Source: Chelatococcus albus (GTDB lineage Bacteria; Pseudomonadota; Alphaproteobacteria; Rhizobiales; Beijerinckiaceae). Taken from it: a stretch of 64,000 nucleotides of DNA. This document shows, piece by piece, positions 49,917 to 60,141 of the stretch. Position 1 is the stretch's first letter. Each line of letters starts with the position of its first letter. Position numbers and translations under genes: made by a program. The notes beneath the pieces are model-generated. The model did not search any database. It was not told where the DNA came from and saw only the letters and a list, made by a program, of their open reading frames with translations. The stretch covers positions 356,576 to 420,575 of the forward strand of contig NZ_JASJEV010000002.1 of the NCBI RefSeq assembly GCF_030067675.1, in the 5' to 3' direction.

Positions 49917-51044
49917 TCAATCCCAGCTCAGCGCACCGCCATTCTGATATTCGATGACGCGGGTTTCGAAGAAGTTCTTCTCCTTCTTAAGGTCCATCGT
50001 TTCGCTCATCCAGGGGAATGGGTTCTCGGCCTCGGCGAAAACCGGATTAAGGCCGAGCTGCGCGCAACGCCGATTGGCGATGAAGTGCATGTACTGCTCG
50101 CACAGCGACGCGTTGAGGCCGAGGAAGCCGCGCGGCATGGTATCGCGGCCATAGGCGGCCTCCAGTTCGGCGGCGTCTTTCAGCATACCCCGCACCTCGT
50201 CCTGGAAGGTCTTCGTCCACAGATGCGGGTTCTCAAGCTTGATCTGGTTAATGACATCGATGCCGAAGTTCAGATGGATGGACTCGTCGCGCAGGATGTA
50301 CTGGTACTGCTCGGCGATGCCGACCATCTTGTTGCGCCGCCCGAGCGAGAGGATCTGCGCGAAGCCCGTGTAGAACCACATCCCTTCGAACACGACGTAG
50401 AAGGCGACGAGATCACGCAAAAAGGCATGATCGGCCTCAGGCGTGCCGGTGGTGAACGACGGATCGTCGAGGCTCTGCGTGTGTTCAAGCGCCCAGGCTG
50501 CCTTGTCGGTGATCGACGGCACCTCCCGGTACATATTGAACAACTCACCCTCATCGAGACCAAGGCTTTCCACGATGTACTGGAAGGTATGGGTATGCAC
50601 CGCCTCTTCGAATGCCTGCCGCAAGAGGTACTGCCGGCATTCCGGATTGGTGAGGTGCCTGTAGATCGCCAGCACGATGTTGTTGGCGACGAGACTCTCG
50701 GAAGCGGCGAAGAAGCCGAGATTGCGCTTGATCATTCGCCGCTCATCTTCGGTGAGCCCATCGCGCGACTTCCAGAGCGCGATATCGGCCTGCATGGAGA
50801 CTTCGGTCGGCATCCAATGATTGTTGCAGCCGGAGAGGTACTTTTCCCACGCCCAGCGATATTTGAGCGGCAAGAGCTGGTTCACGTCGGCGCGGCAATT
50901 GATCATACGCTTGTCATCAACCGACACGCGTGCCGCGCCGCGCTCGATCTCGCCAAGGCCTGTCGCATCGGCGACAGGAACCGCAGCGGGCTCGGAAGAG
51001 ACCGCGATTAAGGGATTGGTTTTCGGCTCAGACCAGTCGAGCAT
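49917..51044 (-). CDS. nrdB: Ribonucleotide reductase beta subunit with class Ic signature
   Basis: 375 residues from [10 protein letters not shown], with AAAGGAGAAAATC before the ATG. Ferritin-like R2 fold. Metal ligands by spacing: Glu116, Glu147, His150, Glu220, Glu254, His257. The first ligand is Glu, not Asp, and the residue four after His150, where class Ia/Ib enzymes carry the radical Tyr, is Phe154 (motif [11 protein letters not shown]). Both features and the exact ligand spacings match the Chlamydia trachomatis class Ic enzyme, which uses a Mn(IV)/Fe(III) cofactor. It reduces ribonucleotides with NrdA, 29 bases upstream, and needs no B12. Confidence 0.93.
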   Translation of the reverse strand: MLDWSEPKTNPLIAVSSEPAAVPVADATGLGEIERGAARVSVDDKRMINCRADVNQLLPLKYRWAWEKYLSGCNNHWMPTEVSMQADIALWKSRDGLTEDERRMIKRNLGFFAASESLVANNIVLAIYRHLTNPECRQYLLRQAFEEAVHTHTFQYIVESLGLDEGELFNMYREVPSITDKAAWALEHTQSLDDPSFTTGTPEADHAFLRDLVAFYVVFEGMWFYTGFAQILSLGRRNKMVGIAEQYQYILRDESIHLNFGIDVINQIKLENPHLWTKTFQDEVRGMLKDAAELEAAYGRDTMPRGFLGLNASLCEQYMHFIANRRCAQLGLNPVFAEAENPFPWMSETMDLKKEKNFFETRVIEYQNGGALSWD

Positions 51045-51073
51045 GATTTTCTCCTTTCTTTCTTCCCGGCTGC

Positions 51074-53965
51074 TCACTGGCAGGCTTCACATTCGGGATC
51101 GTCGATGGCGCAGGCCTTGCCCCAGGCGGCGTTCGTGGCGATCGCGACCGGTCCTGTGACAGGCGCCGCAACGACCGTCGCGGAGACGGCGTTAAGCTTG
51201 CCGTCGGTGCCCTTCAGCGTCGATTTCTCGACATGGGTCGCCGAACGCGAGCGCAGGTAATAGGTGGTCTTCAAGCCCTTGCGCCACGCCAGGCGGTAGA
51301 GCTCGTCGAGTTTCTTGCCGCTCGGATTGGCGATGTAGAGGTTGAGCGACTGCGCCTGGTCGATCCATTTCTGACGGCGCGAGGCAGCCTCGATCAGCCA
51401 TTTGGGGTCGATCTCGAAGGCAGTGGCATAGAGCGCCTTCAGGTCGTCCGGGATGCGGCCGATCTCGCCCACGGATCCGTCGAAATATTTGAGGTCGGAC
51501 ACCATCACCTCGTCCCACAGGCCGCGCTCCTTGAGGTCGCGGACGAGCTGCGCGTTCACGACGGTGAAGTCCCCCGACATGTTCGACTTGACGAACAGGT
51601 TCTGGTAGGCGGGCTCGATGGACTGCGACACGCCGCAGATGTTGGAGATGGTCGCCGTCGGCGCGATCGCCATCGTGTTGGAATTCCGCATGCCGACCGT
51701 CTTCACCCGTTCGCGCAGGGATTCCCAGTCGAGGGTCGATGACTCGTCCATCTCGACGCCGGGCCGTGCTTCCTTCAGCAGCCGGATCGAGTCGACCGGC
51801 AGGATGCCCTTCGACCACAGCGAGCCCTCGAAACTCGAATACCGCCCGCGCTCCGCCGCAAGGTCTGCCGAAGCCGAGATCGCGTGATAGCTGATCGCCT
51901 CCATTGACCGATCGGCGAACTCCACGGCAGCATCCGAGGCGTAGGGGATGCGCAGCTTCTGCAGCGCATCCTGAAAGCCCATTAACCCCAGGCCGACCGG
52001 ACGGTGCTTCAGGTTCGAGCGCCGCGCCTCCGGGATCGTGTAGAAATTGATGTCCACCACATTGTCGAGCATGCGCATCGCGGTCTTCACCGTCCGCTCA
52101 AGCCGCTCCATGTCGAGCCCGTCCCCGCTGATGTGGTTGACGAGATTGATCGAGCCCAGGTTGCAGACCGCCACCTCGTCCCGCGAGGTATTGAGGGTGA
52201 TCTCGGTGCACAGGTTCGACGAATGCACCACGCCCGTGTGCTGCTGCGGCGACCGGATGTTGCACGGATCCTTGAAGGTGATCCATGGATGCCCGGTCTC
52301 GAACAGCATGGTCAGCATCTTGCGCCACAGGTCGAGCGCGCGGACCTTGCGGAACACTTTTATTCCGCCGGCCGCCGCCTTTGCTTCATAGGCCTCGTAG
52401 GCCTTCCGGAAGGCCGTGCCGGTGAGGTCGTGCAGGTCCGCCGTCTCATCGGGCGAGAACAGAGTCCACTCGCCATCGGCCTCCACGCGCTGCATGAACA
52501 GGTCCGGCACCCAGTTGGCGGTGTTCATGTCGTGGGTGCGGCGGCGGTCGTCGCCGGTGTTCTTGCGCAGGTCGAGGAATTCCTCGATGTCGACGTGCCA
52601 CGTCTCCAGATAGGCGCAGACCGCGCCCTTGCGCTTGCCACCCTGATTGACGGCGATGGCGGTATCGTTGGCGACCTTCAGAAATGGGACGACGCCTTGG
52701 CTTTCGCCGTTGGTGCCCTTGATATGCGCGCCAAGGCCGCGCACCGGCGTCCAGTCGTTGCCCAATCCGCCGGAGTATTTGGCGAGCAGCGCATTGTCCC
52801 GGATACCCTTGAAGATGGCGTCAAGGTCGTCGCCGATCGTCGTGAGAAAGCAGGACGAAAGCTGCGGCCGCGTCGTCCCCGAATTGAACAGCGTGGGCGT
52901 CGAGGCCATGAAATCGAAGGAGGACAACAACTCATAGAATTCGATGGCGCGCGCCTCTCTGTCGATCTCGCGGAGCGCCAGACCCATCGCCACGCGCATG
53001 AAGAAGGCCTGCGGCAGTTCGAAGCGTTGGCCCTTCGTGTGGAGGAAATAGCGATCGTAGAGGGTTTGGAGACCGAGATACTGGAAGTTCAGGTCGCGCT
53101 CGGGCTTGAGTGCTGCGCCGAGCCGGGCAAGGTCGAAGCGGCCGAGTTCCGGGTCGATCAGATCGGCCTCGATACCGACTTTGACGAAATCCGGGAAATA
53201 GCTCGCATAGCGCGTCGTCATCTCTGCCTGGGTCGCCTGCTCCGGGAGCCCTGAGACGAAGGTCAGCGCCTCGCGCCGCAGCCGATCAAGCAGCAGGCGG
53301 GCCGAAACGAACGCGTAGTTCGGCTCTTGTTCGACGAGCGTGCGGGCGGCGAAAATTAGCGCAAGCGACAGCTCGTCGAGCGTGATGCCGTCGTAGAGGT
53401 TGCGGCGCGCCTCGGAGAGAATGGGCGCCGATGAAACGGCGTCGAGGCCGGCGCAGGCTTCCTCCGCGATCGCTGCAAGTCGCGCCTCGTCCAGCGCCAT
53501 AGGCGAGCCATCCTCGGCCTTGATGTGCAGCACCGGCGCAGTGTTCTCCGCCACAGCCTGCTTCTCGGCCAGACGCTCGCGTGCCCGTTCTTCGCGATAA
53601 AGCACGTAGGCGCGGGCAACCTTGTGATGTTCGCCGCGCATCAGCGCGAGCTCGACCTGATCCTGGATGTCTTCGATGTGGAAAGTCCGCCCGGCATCGG
53701 CTCGCCTGGTCAGGCCGGCGACGATCTGTTCGGTAAGATCAGCCACGATGTCGTGGACGCGGCGCGAGGCGGCGGCGCTGTTTCCCTCAACGGCGAGGAA
53801 TGCCTTGGTGAGAGCGACGGCGATTTTCGAGGCGTCGAACGGTGTGACGGTGCCGTTGCGACGGATTACCTGATAGCTTGGTTCGGTAGCCGGTCGCGCT
53901 GCTCGCAGCACGATCGGGGGTTCATCTGGTTCGATCCGCAGCGCGGCTTCGGCGATTGAGGACAT
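51074..53965 (-). CDS. nrdA: Ribonucleoside-diphosphate reductase alpha subunit (class I)
   Basis: 963 residues from [17 protein letters not shown]. An N-terminal ATP-cone (about 30-125; [18 protein letters not shown]) for allosteric activity control. Catalytic residues: Cys in QLSSCFL, the NLCTEI triad (Asn, Cys, Glu), second Cys in EVAVCNLGS, and Tyr-Tyr in [10 protein letters not shown] for radical transfer. The C-terminal redox pair is CEAC. Makes deoxyribonucleotides in a B12-independent way. A cobalamin riboswitch lies in its leader, and nrdB follows by 29 bases. Confidence 0.95.
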   Translation of the reverse strand: MSSIAEAALRIEPDEPPIVLRAARPATEPSYQVIRRNGTVTPFDASKIAVALTKAFLAVEGNSAAASRRVHDIVADLTEQIVAGLTRRADAGRTFHIEDIQDQVELALMRGEHHKVARAYVLYREERARERLAEKQAVAENTAPVLHIKAEDGSPMALDEARLAAIAEEACAGLDAVSSAPILSEARRNLYDGITLDELSLALIFAARTLVEQEPNYAFVSARLLLDRLRREALTFVSGLPEQATQAEMTTRYASYFPDFVKVGIEADLIDPELGRFDLARLGAALKPERDLNFQYLGLQTLYDRYFLHTKGQRFELPQAFFMRVAMGLALREIDREARAIEFYELLSSFDFMASTPTLFNSGTTRPQLSSCFLTTIGDDLDAIFKGIRDNALLAKYSGGLGNDWTPVRGLGAHIKGTNGESQGVVPFLKVANDTAIAVNQGGKRKGAVCAYLETWHVDIEEFLDLRKNTGDDRRRTHDMNTANWVPDLFMQRVEADGEWTLFSPDETADLHDLTGTAFRKAYEAYEAKAAAGGIKVFRKVRALDLWRKMLTMLFETGHPWITFKDPCNIRSPQQHTGVVHSSNLCTEITLNTSRDEVAVCNLGSINLVNHISGDGLDMERLERTVKTAMRMLDNVVDINFYTIPEARRSNLKHRPVGLGLMGFQDALQKLRIPYASDAAVEFADRSMEAISYHAISASADLAAERGRYSSFEGSLWSKGILPVDSIRLLKEARPGVEMDESSTLDWESLRERVKTVGMRNSNTMAIAPTATISNICGVSQSIEPAYQNLFVKSNMSGDFTVVNAQLVRDLKERGLWDEVMVSDLKYFDGSVGEIGRIPDDLKALYATAFEIDPKWLIEAASRRQKWIDQAQSLNLYIANPSGKKLDELYRLAWRKGLKTTYYLRSRSATHVEKSTLKGTDGKLNAVSATVVAAPVTGPVAIATNAAWGKACAIDDPECEACQ

Positions 53966-54083
53966 CGGCTTGAGACCCCTTGTGTTTGGGGGCAAAGGCC
54001 GAGCGGACGCGTGCGTAGTCCGGCAGAAGGGGCCGGCAAGACAACAAGCGACCACCGGGACACCCCGCCCGAGGACGATTCAT

Positions 54084-54243
54084 GCTGTCGCGGCAGGTCT
54101 CCTGGCTCGCGGGTCGTCGCCTGCATCCTTGCCTTCCCGAAGCCTGAGGGCTTCAGTGGCGCAATATGGACGAAGGCTCACCGCCAACAGTTGCGGGGGC
54201 AGCTCCGGCATTGCCTTATGGGCGCACCGAATTCCCTCTTAGC
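54084..54243 (-). promoter_or_regulatory. Cobalamin riboswitch of nrdAB
   Basis: Minus strand, read in order: GGGAATTCGGTGC, GCCGGAGCTGCCCCCGCAAC, TGTTGGCGGTGAGCC, GCCACTG, CTTCGGGAAGGC, GCGAGCCAGGAGACCTGCC (the B12 box). All diagnostic blocks of the AdoCbl aptamer are there. The 3' end is about 120 bases before the nrdA ATG, with a GC-rich hairpin-forming stretch (GGGCGGGGTGTCCCGG) in between as likely expression platform. B12 should repress nrdAB. Confidence 0.95.
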
Positions 54244-54272
54244 TCTCGATCATCTGATTCGAGAGACCGTGA

Positions 54273-54309
54273 CCACTATATTTAGTATGCTTGACGTCGC
54301 TGTTGTCAA
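54273..54309 (-). promoter_or_regulatory. Likely nrdAB promoter with an NrdR-box-like site
   Basis: On the minus strand TTGACA (54309-54304) is followed 15 bases later by ATACTAAATATAGTGG (54288-54273). The second string matches 13 of 16 positions of the NrdR-box consensus as I recall it (acaCwAtATaTwGtgt) and would overlap the -10 region. NrdR boxes usually come in pairs; a second copy 31 bases upstream is only weakly matched. Suggestive, not proven. Confidence 0.45.
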
Positions 54310-54350
54310 TGGGTGGCGTTCGTATGGCCGCAATGTTGTTTTTGGAACGG

Positions 54351-55772
54351 CTACCTCATGGCAGCATAAGGGGCAAAAGCGCTGCGATTCGGATCGGCGT
54401 TCAGAGGCTGGCCGATCGGTGGAAATGCACGCTGTGGGCAGGCCGGGCGTTCGCAGATTTTGCAGCCGGCACCGATCGGGGTTGCCGCCGCCGGATTACT
54501 GAGATCAAGACCGTCGGCATAGACAAGCTGCGACGCATGGCGGATGTCGCAGCCAAGCGCAACCGCGAAGGTCTTCCGAGGTGCGCGATATCCGCCCTGT
54601 CCGCGCGAGACAGATCGGGCGATCCACAAATAGGTTCGCCCGTCCGGCATGCTGGCCACTTGTGTCAGGATGTGATCGGGCTGGGCGAAGGCTTCATATA
54701 CGTTCCACAACGGACAGGTGCCGCCGAAGCGTGAGAAGTGGAAGTCCGTAGCCGACTGCCGCTTGGAGATGTTGCCGGCACGATCCACGCGGATGAAGAA
54801 GAACGGAACGCCATGCGCGCCCGGCCGCTGCAGCGTGCTGAGGCGATGGCAGGTCGTCTCGAAGCCAACGCCGAAGCGCTGCCCGAGGAGTTCGATATCG
54901 TACCGCGCATCTTCCGCGGCTGCGAGGAATGCTGCATAGGGCATTATCAGCGCGCCGGCGAAATAGTTGGCGAGCCCGATACGGGCAAGTGACTGTGATT
55001 GGCTGTTGGTGAAAGTGCCTGCGGCGGCGAGATCGTCGATCAGTTCGCCTTGTTCTAGGAAGGCGAGCTGTGTCGCCAATTGGAACGCCTGCTGTCCTTG
55101 TCGCAGATGCGCCGACAACCGCAGCAATCTCGCAACCGGATCGAAATGCCTCTGCATTTCAGCGGAGAGCATATTGTCGATCTCCATCCGGATCTGGTGC
55201 CGCTCGAATAGACGCATGGCGATCGCGGTGCCCATCCGTCCGATCGGCATCTTCATTTCAGCGGCGATGTGCTCGGCTGCCTCGTCCAGTTGGGAGATGT
55301 GGTTATGGCGCGCATAGAAGAAGTCCCTCACTTCCTCGAACGCCGTTGAAGGGGGAAGCGGCACATCCCCCTGCCGATCATCCCCGACCCGCGCAGCCAG
55401 AGCGGCGAGTTGGTCGAGCGCACGGCCATAGCGGCGATGAAGGGAAACGATCGCACGCCCGACAGCAGGCATGTTGCTCGCGAGCTCGCGCAGTTCCGCA
55501 ATGGCGATCGTCTCGCTGATGGCGGGGTCCGACATGACCTCGCGCAGATCGGAGATCAGTCGCGCCTCGTCCTCTTCCGAGAAAAGTTGGAGATCGATGC
55601 CGAATGCGGTTCCCAGCTTGAGCAGTACCGATACGGTCAATGGGCGCTGATTGTTTTCAAGCTGGTTGAGATAGCTCAGCGAAATTCCGATCGCGGAGGC
55701 AAGCGCCTGCTGCGTCAGGTTTCGCTCCTCCCGCAGCCGCTTCAAACGTACCCCCGCGAGCACCTTCCTCAT
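54351..55772 (-). CDS. Short-chain fatty acyl-responsive regulator (ScfR / RamB-PrpR type)
   Basis: 473 residues from [19 protein letters not shown] helix-turn-helix at residues about 7-62 ([22 protein letters not shown] in two parts), a middle IrrE-like segment ([23 protein letters not shown] in part) and a C-terminal domain ending in [14 protein letters not shown], three cysteines that in the mycobacterial PrpR relative help hold an iron-sulfur cluster. Divergent from the prp genes with a RamB-like box between, so it should control propionyl-CoA breakdown. It also lies upstream of nrdAB on the same strand, 107 bases from the riboswitch. Confidence 0.85.
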   Translation of the reverse strand: MRKVLAGVRLKRLREERNLTQQALASAIGISLSYLNQLENNQRPLTVSVLLKLGTAFGIDLQLFSEEDEARLISDLREVMSDPAISETIAIAELRELASNMPAVGRAIVSLHRRYGRALDQLAALAARVGDDRQGDVPLPPSTAFEEVRDFFYARHNHISQLDEAAEHIAAEMKMPIGRMGTAIAMRLFERHQIRMEIDNMLSAEMQRHFDPVARLLRLSAHLRQGQQAFQLATQLAFLEQGELIDDLAAAGTFTNSQSQSLARIGLANYFAGALIMPYAAFLAAAEDARYDIELLGQRFGVGFETTCHRLSTLQRPGAHGVPFFFIRVDRAGNISKRQSATDFHFSRFGGTCPLWNVYEAFAQPDHILTQVASMPDGRTYLWIARSVSRGQGGYRAPRKTFAVALGCDIRHASQLVYADGLDLSNPAAATPIGAGCKICERPACPQRAFPPIGQPLNADPNRSAFAPYAAMR

Positions 55773-55797
55773 CGGGCGAGGCCTCTGTTGACTTCGC

Positions 55798-55809
55798 AAA
55801 CTTTGCAAA
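55798..55809. promoter_or_regulatory. RamB/PrpR-like operator between scfR and the prp operon
   Basis: AAACTTTGCAAA is a full match to the box described for RamB of Corynebacterium and close to the TTTGCAAA core of mycobacterial PrpR. It lies 26 bases from the regulator start codon and 109 from the first prp-operon gene. Confidence 0.6.
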
Positions 55810-55869
55810 TCTGCCGATTTCGCTTCACAAATCTACACATTTTCAGCCCTTTCTCGCGATCCGATTCGT

Positions 55870-55889
55870 GCGAATATTGCGAATATTCG
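55870..55889 (+). repeat. Tandem GCGAATATT repeat upstream of the prp operon
   Basis: GCGAATATT occurs twice in direct succession (55870-55887), and the second copy runs into CGAATATTCG, a short palindrome. It is about 30 bases before the first start codon, a plausible operator or core promoter position. Confidence 0.5.
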
Positions 55890-55917
55890 AGATCGATAGC
55901 AAGGGAGCGAGTGATCG

Positions 55918-56346
55918 ATGTTGGCCGATGCGTCGCCACGGGCAGGACCAGACGAAGCGCGCTTCCTCGAGCTCGTCTTTCCCGATCAGGCCAATCACTA
56001 CGGAACGCTGTTCGGCGGCCACGCGCTGAGCCTGATGGGCAAAGCAGCCTTCGTTGCGGCCACACGGCGAGCGCGCCGCCCGGTGGTGATGGCCGTCTCA
56101 GAGAAAGTGGAATTCCATATGCCCGTCCGCGTGGGCGAACTCGTCGAACTCTGCGCGCGGGTGGAACGGGTCGGGTCCAGCTCCATGACCGTGGTGGTGG
56201 ACATGACGGCCGAGGCGCTCGTCTCCGGTCAGCGCCGGCTCGCCGTGCGCGGCTCCTTCGAAATGGTGGCCGTGGACGAAGCAGGACGCCCGGTCGCAAT
56301 CGCACCCCAATCAATGCCGGACCTTGTAGAGGAAACCAACCTGTGA
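55918..56346 (+). CDS. Acyl-CoA thioesterase (hotdog fold)
   Basis: 142 residues. The pattern [24 protein letters not shown] followed by [22 protein letters not shown] (each in part) is that of YciA/BACH-like hotdog acyl-CoA thioesterases; the Asn-His-x-Gly-Thr-Leu-Phe-Gly-Gly strip includes the substrate-binding segment. It hydrolyses acyl-CoA in the cytoplasm. First gene of the propionate operon, overlapping the prpD GTG start, so it may relieve build-up of propionyl- or other short acyl-CoA. That role is inference. Confidence 0.82.
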   Translation: MLADASPRAGPDEARFLELVFPDQANHYGTLFGGHALSLMGKAAFVAATRRARRPVVMAVSEKVEFHMPVRVGELVELCARVERVGSSSMTVVVDMTAEALVSGQRRLAVRGSFEMVAVDEAGRPVAIAPQSMPDLVEETNL

Positions 56347-57896
56347 AGCAGCACACCGTCCGAACGCACAAGTCCGCCGAGAATCTCCCGCGCACCGAGC
56401 AACTTGCCTGGAAAATTGCGGAGGTCGCCACCGATCCGGTGCCCGTGGAGCCCGACGTGGCTGAAATGATCGGCAACCGCATCATCGACAATGCGGCTGT
56501 GGCTGCCGCTTCTTTCACACGGCGCCCGGTGGCGAGCGCGCGGACGCAGGCACTTGCCCATCCTTACCAGCCCGGCGCCACCATCTTTGGCCTGTCCCCG
56601 CAGAGGCGCGTCTCGCCCGATTGGGCGGCCTGGGCTAATGGCGTTGCAGTCCGCGAGCTGGATTTTCATGACACGTTTCTCGCTGCTGAGTATTCCCACC
56701 CTGGCGACAACATTCCGCCGGTTCTGGCGGTGGCGCAGCATTGCGGACTAGACGGCGCAGCGCTGCTCCGCGGTATTGCGGCCGGCTACGAGATCCAGGT
56801 GAACCTCGTGAAGGGTATCTGCCTGCACGAGCACAAGATCGACCACATCGCCCATCTAGGTCCGTCTGCTGCCGCCGGCATTGGTGCTGCCTTGGGGCTC
56901 TCTACCGAGACGATCTATCAGGCGGTGCAGCAGGCGTTGCACGTCACCACCACCACGCGCCAGTCGCGCAAGGGCGAGATTTCAAGCTGGAAAGCCTATG
57001 CGCCCGCGTTTGCCGGCAAGATGGCGGTGGAGGCGGTGGATCGGGCTATGCGCGGCGAAGGCGCGCCGTCACCGGCATGGGAGGGCGAGGACGGCTTCAT
57101 CGCCTGGCTACTGGGCGGCTCCAAGGCGGAATACATCGTGCCGCTGCCCGAAAAGGGCGAGCCCAAGCGTGCAATTCTCGAAACCTACACCAAGGAGCAT
57201 TCGGCCGAATACCAGAGCCAGGCGCTGATTGACCTCGCCCGACGCATGAGGCCGAAGATCGGCGACCTATCCAAGGTGGAGAGCATCGTCATCCATACCA
57301 GCCATCACACCCATTACGTGATCGGCACCGGCGCCAACGACCCGCAGAAGATGGACCCGAAGGCGAGCCGCGAAACGCTCGACCATTCGATCATGTACAT
57401 CTTTGCGGTCGCGCTGGAGGACGGCAGCTGGCACCACGAGCGCTCCTACGCGCCGGAGCGCGCCAACCGGCCGGAGACCGTCGCCCTCTGGCACAAGATC
57501 AGCACGATCGAAGACCCGTCCTGGACGAAGCGCTACTACAGCTACAACCCGAAGCAGAAGGCGTTCGGCGGTCGCGTCGTGGTGACGCTCAAAGATGGCC
57601 ACGTGATCGAAGACGAGATTGCCGTGGCCGATGCACATCCGCTCGGAGCCCGCCCGTTCGGCCGGACGGAATACATCGCCAAGTTCCGCACGCTCGCCGA
57701 GGGCGCCGTCTCCTCCGCAGAGCAGGACCGTTTCCTCGACGCGGTGGAGCGTCTCACCAAGCTGAAATCGGATGATCTGGGCGGCCTCACTTTCTCGGTG
57801 GACCCCGCGATCCTGAGCGCACCCACGACCCCAGGCATCTTTGATTGGCGTCGCGCTGCACCGGCCGCGGCCGAGCCTTCAGTCGTGTCCGGTTAG
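56343..57896 (+). CDS. prpD: 2-methylcitrate dehydratase (MmgE/PrpD)
   Basis: 517 residues from a GTG that overlaps the thioesterase stop (GTGA). MmgE/PrpD family features: [22 protein letters not shown] (in part) in the first third, [20 protein letters not shown] (in part), [17 protein letters not shown], and [17 protein letters not shown]. Dehydrates 2-methylcitrate in the methylcitrate cycle. Length is normal for PrpD. Followed after 10 bases by prpC. The order PrpD-PrpC-PrpB is complete, with hydration left to a housekeeping aconitase. Confidence 0.93.
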   Translation: MKQHTVRTHKSAENLPRTEQLAWKIAEVATDPVPVEPDVAEMIGNRIIDNAAVAAASFTRRPVASARTQALAHPYQPGATIFGLSPQRRVSPDWAAWANGVAVRELDFHDTFLAAEYSHPGDNIPPVLAVAQHCGLDGAALLRGIAAGYEIQVNLVKGICLHEHKIDHIAHLGPSAAAGIGAALGLSTETIYQAVQQALHVTTTTRQSRKGEISSWKAYAPAFAGKMAVEAVDRAMRGEGAPSPAWEGEDGFIAWLLGGSKAEYIVPLPEKGEPKRAILETYTKEHSAEYQSQALIDLARRMRPKIGDLSKVESIVIHTSHHTHYVIGTGANDPQKMDPKASRETLDHSIMYIFAVALEDGSWHHERSYAPERANRPETVALWHKISTIEDPSWTKRYYSYNPKQKAFGGRVVVTLKDGHVIEDEIAVADAHPLGARPFGRTEYIAKFRTLAEGAVSSAEQDRFLDAVERLTKLKSDDLGGLTFSVDPAILSAPTTPGIFDWRRAAPAAAEPSVVSG

Positions 57897-57906
57897 GGAG
57901 GATCAG

Positions 57907-59109
57907 ATGTCCCAGAATCAGACTGTTGCCACGGCCGCGTCATCTGCGACGCCGAAGCCGAAAAAGTCGGTGGCCCTGTCCGGCGTCGTGGCTGGCAATA
58001 CGGCGCTTTGTACCGTGGGCCGCACGGGCAATGATCTGCACTATCGTGGCTACGATATTCTCGACCTCGCCGAGACCTGCAGCTTCGAGGAGATCGCCCA
58101 TCTCCTCGTGCACGGCGCCCTGCCCACCGCAGCAGAGCTTTCGGCCTATCGGGCGAAGCTAAAGGGCTTGCGCGGCCTTCCTGCCGCCGTGCGTCGCACT
58201 TTGGAGGAACTGCCCGCCGCCGCCCATCCTATGGACGTCATGCGCTCCGGCGTCTCGGCGTTGGGTTGCGTGCTGCCCGAAGCCGCGGACCACAATCATG
58301 CCGGCGCCCGCGACATCGCCGACCGCCTGATGGCTTCCCTGGGGTCCATGCTGCTCTATTGGCATCACTTCGCCCAGAACGGCCGGCGTATCGAGGTTGA
58401 GACAGACGACGAGACTATCGGCGGGCATTTCCTCCACCTGCTGCACGGCCGTGTGCCCAACAATAGCCATGTGCGGGCTATGCACACCTCACTGATCCTT
58501 TATGCGGAGCACGAGTTCAACGCCTCAACCTTCACCGCACGCACCATCGCAAGCACGGGCGCAGACCTTTATTCGGCCATCACGGGTGCCATCGGAGCAC
58601 TGCGCGGACCGAAGCATGGTGGGGCTAACGAGGTCGCCTTTGATATTCAGAGGCGCTATGTCGATCCGGCGGAAGCGGAAGAGGACATTCGCCGCCGCGT
58701 GGCTGCCAAAGAGGTCGTGATCGGCTTCGGCCATCCTGTCTACACGGTGTCGGACCCGCGCAACATCGTCATCAAGGAGTTGGCCCGTCGGCTTTCTATC
58801 GAAGCAGGTTCGATGCGGATGTTCGAGATCGCCGAACGGATCGAGCAGGTGATGGGCGATACCAAGACGATGTTCGCCAATCTCGACTGGTTCAGCGCTG
58901 TTTCATACCACATGATGGGTGTGCCGACCGCGATGTTTACGCCGCTCTTCGTTATCGCCCGCACCTCCGGGTGGAGCGCGCACGTCATCGAGCAGCGGCA
59001 AGACAACAAGATCATCCGCCCCTCCGCGAACTATGTCGGCCCGGATCACCAACAGTTCGTGCCCATCGAGGCACGTGACCGCACCAGCTCTTCCGTGCGT
59101 GCGGCCTGA
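57907..59109 (+). CDS. prpC: 2-methylcitrate synthase
   Basis: 400 residues from [13 protein letters not shown] with GGGAGG ahead. Citrate synthase type II fold: [19 protein letters not shown] at the start matches PrpC rather than Glt[14 protein letters not shown] follows, and the catalytic segments [10 protein letters not shown] and [13 protein letters not shown] hold the active-site His residues. Condenses propionyl-CoA with oxaloacetate. The N-terminus is longer than in E. coli PrpC by a few residues only. Confidence 0.93.
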   Translation: MSQNQTVATAASSATPKPKKSVALSGVVAGNTALCTVGRTGNDLHYRGYDILDLAETCSFEEIAHLLVHGALPTAAELSAYRAKLKGLRGLPAAVRRTLEELPAAAHPMDVMRSGVSALGCVLPEAADHNHAGARDIADRLMASLGSMLLYWHHFAQNGRRIEVETDDETIGGHFLHLLHGRVPNNSHVRAMHTSLILYAEHEFNASTFTARTIASTGADLYSAITGAIGALRGPKHGGANEVAFDIQRRYVDPAEAEEDIRRRVAAKEVVIGFGHPVYTVSDPRNIVIKELARRLSIEAGSMRMFEIAERIEQVMGDTKTMFANLDWFSAVSYHMMGVPTAMFTPLFVIARTSGWSAHVIEQRQDNKIIRPSANYVGPDHQQFVPIEARDRTSSSVRAA

Positions 59110-59120
59110 AGGAAACCGAT

Positions 59121-60032
59121 ATGCCCTATTTCGTTGCATCCGAATCTCCCGCCGAGCCTGCCGGCGCCCGCTTCCGGGCTCTGGTGGAAAGAGGCGGCAT
59201 TCTTCCCATTCCCGGCGCTCACAACGGCATGGCCGCGCTCCAGGCCAAGGCGGTTGGCTTTGAAGCGCTCTATCTCTCCGGCGCCGCCATGACGGCTTCC
59301 ATGGGCTTGCCTGACCTCGGCATCATCACCGTGGACGAGGTGGCTTTCTTCATCCGCCAGGTGGCACGAGCGAGCGGCCTGCCGGTGCTGGTCGATGGCG
59401 ACACCGGCTATGGAGAAGCCCTCAATGTGATGCACATGGTGCGTACCTTCGAGGAGGCTGGGGCTGCCGCCGTCCATATCGAAGACCAGCTCCTGCCGAA
59501 GAAATGCGGCCATCTCAATGACAAGAAGCTCGCGGATGTCCGTGACATGGCGGCCAAGGTGGCGGCCGCAGCAAAGGCGCGCCGCAACCTCTATCTCATC
59601 GCCCGCACCGACGCAGCCGCGAGCGAGGGAATCGACGGCGCGGTAGCCCGCGCGAAGCTCTATGTCGAAGCGGGTGCCGATGCGATTTTTCCCGAGGCGC
59701 TCACCGACGCCGAGATGTTCCGCGAGTTCGCGCGCCGCATGCCGGGCGTGCCGTTGCTCGCCAACATGACCGAGTTCGGCAGAACGCCTTTCTTCACGGC
59801 GTCTGAATTCGAAGCGATGGGCTACCGCATAGTGATCTGGCCGGTTTCGTCCCTGCGCGTCGCCAACAAGGCGCAGGAAAGGCTCTATGCCGCGCTTGCG
59901 CGTGACGGCAGCGCGAGGGCCTTGCTCGACGAAATGCAGAGCCGCGCAGAACTGTACGACCTGATCGGACTGGCTGACTACGAGCGACTCGACGCTTCCA
60001 TTGTCGCCACCGTACTTCCGGCCGTTGCCTGA
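59121..60032 (+). CDS. prpB: 2-methylisocitrate lyase
   Basis: 303 residues from ATG at 59121. Isocitrate lyase/PEP mutase superfamily: catalytic Cys in LLPKKCGHL near residue 130, metal site DGDTGYGEALNV near residue 94, ARTDAAASEGIDGAV, and GVPLLANMTEFGRTP at the C-terminal side. Splits 2-methylisocitrate into pyruvate and succinate, finishing propionate use without B12. Eleven bases behind prpC. Last gene before the metE leader. Confidence 0.93.
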   Translation: MPYFVASESPAEPAGARFRALVERGGILPIPGAHNGMAALQAKAVGFEALYLSGAAMTASMGLPDLGIITVDEVAFFIRQVARASGLPVLVDGDTGYGEALNVMHMVRTFEEAGAAAVHIEDQLLPKKCGHLNDKKLADVRDMAAKVAAAAKARRNLYLIARTDAAASEGIDGAVARAKLYVEAGADAIFPEALTDAEMFREFARRMPGVPLLANMTEFGRTPFFTASEFEAMGYRIVIWPVSSLRVANKAQERLYAALARDGSARALLDEMQSRAELYDLIGLADYERLDASIVATVLPAVA

Positions 60033-60049
60033 CTGCCAAGCGATAGAAT

Positions 60050-60071
60050 GATATAAAGATGTCTTTATATC
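60050..60071. promoter_or_regulatory. Perfect palindrome before metE, SahR-type operator candidate
   Basis: GATATAAAGA and TCTTTATATC form a perfect 10+10 inverted repeat separated by two bases. It directly precedes TTGACA at 60075, a likely -35 element of the metE leader promoter. The sequence resembles operators I recall for ArsR-type regulators of the methionine cycle (SahR) in alphaproteobacteria. No such regulator gene is in the window. Confidence 0.6.
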
Positions 60072-60141
60072 TCACTTGACATCGAATTGGTAGTCGTCAT
60101 TATTGCACCGTCGTGGTTCTCTGCGCCTGTCTTTGGCCAGA

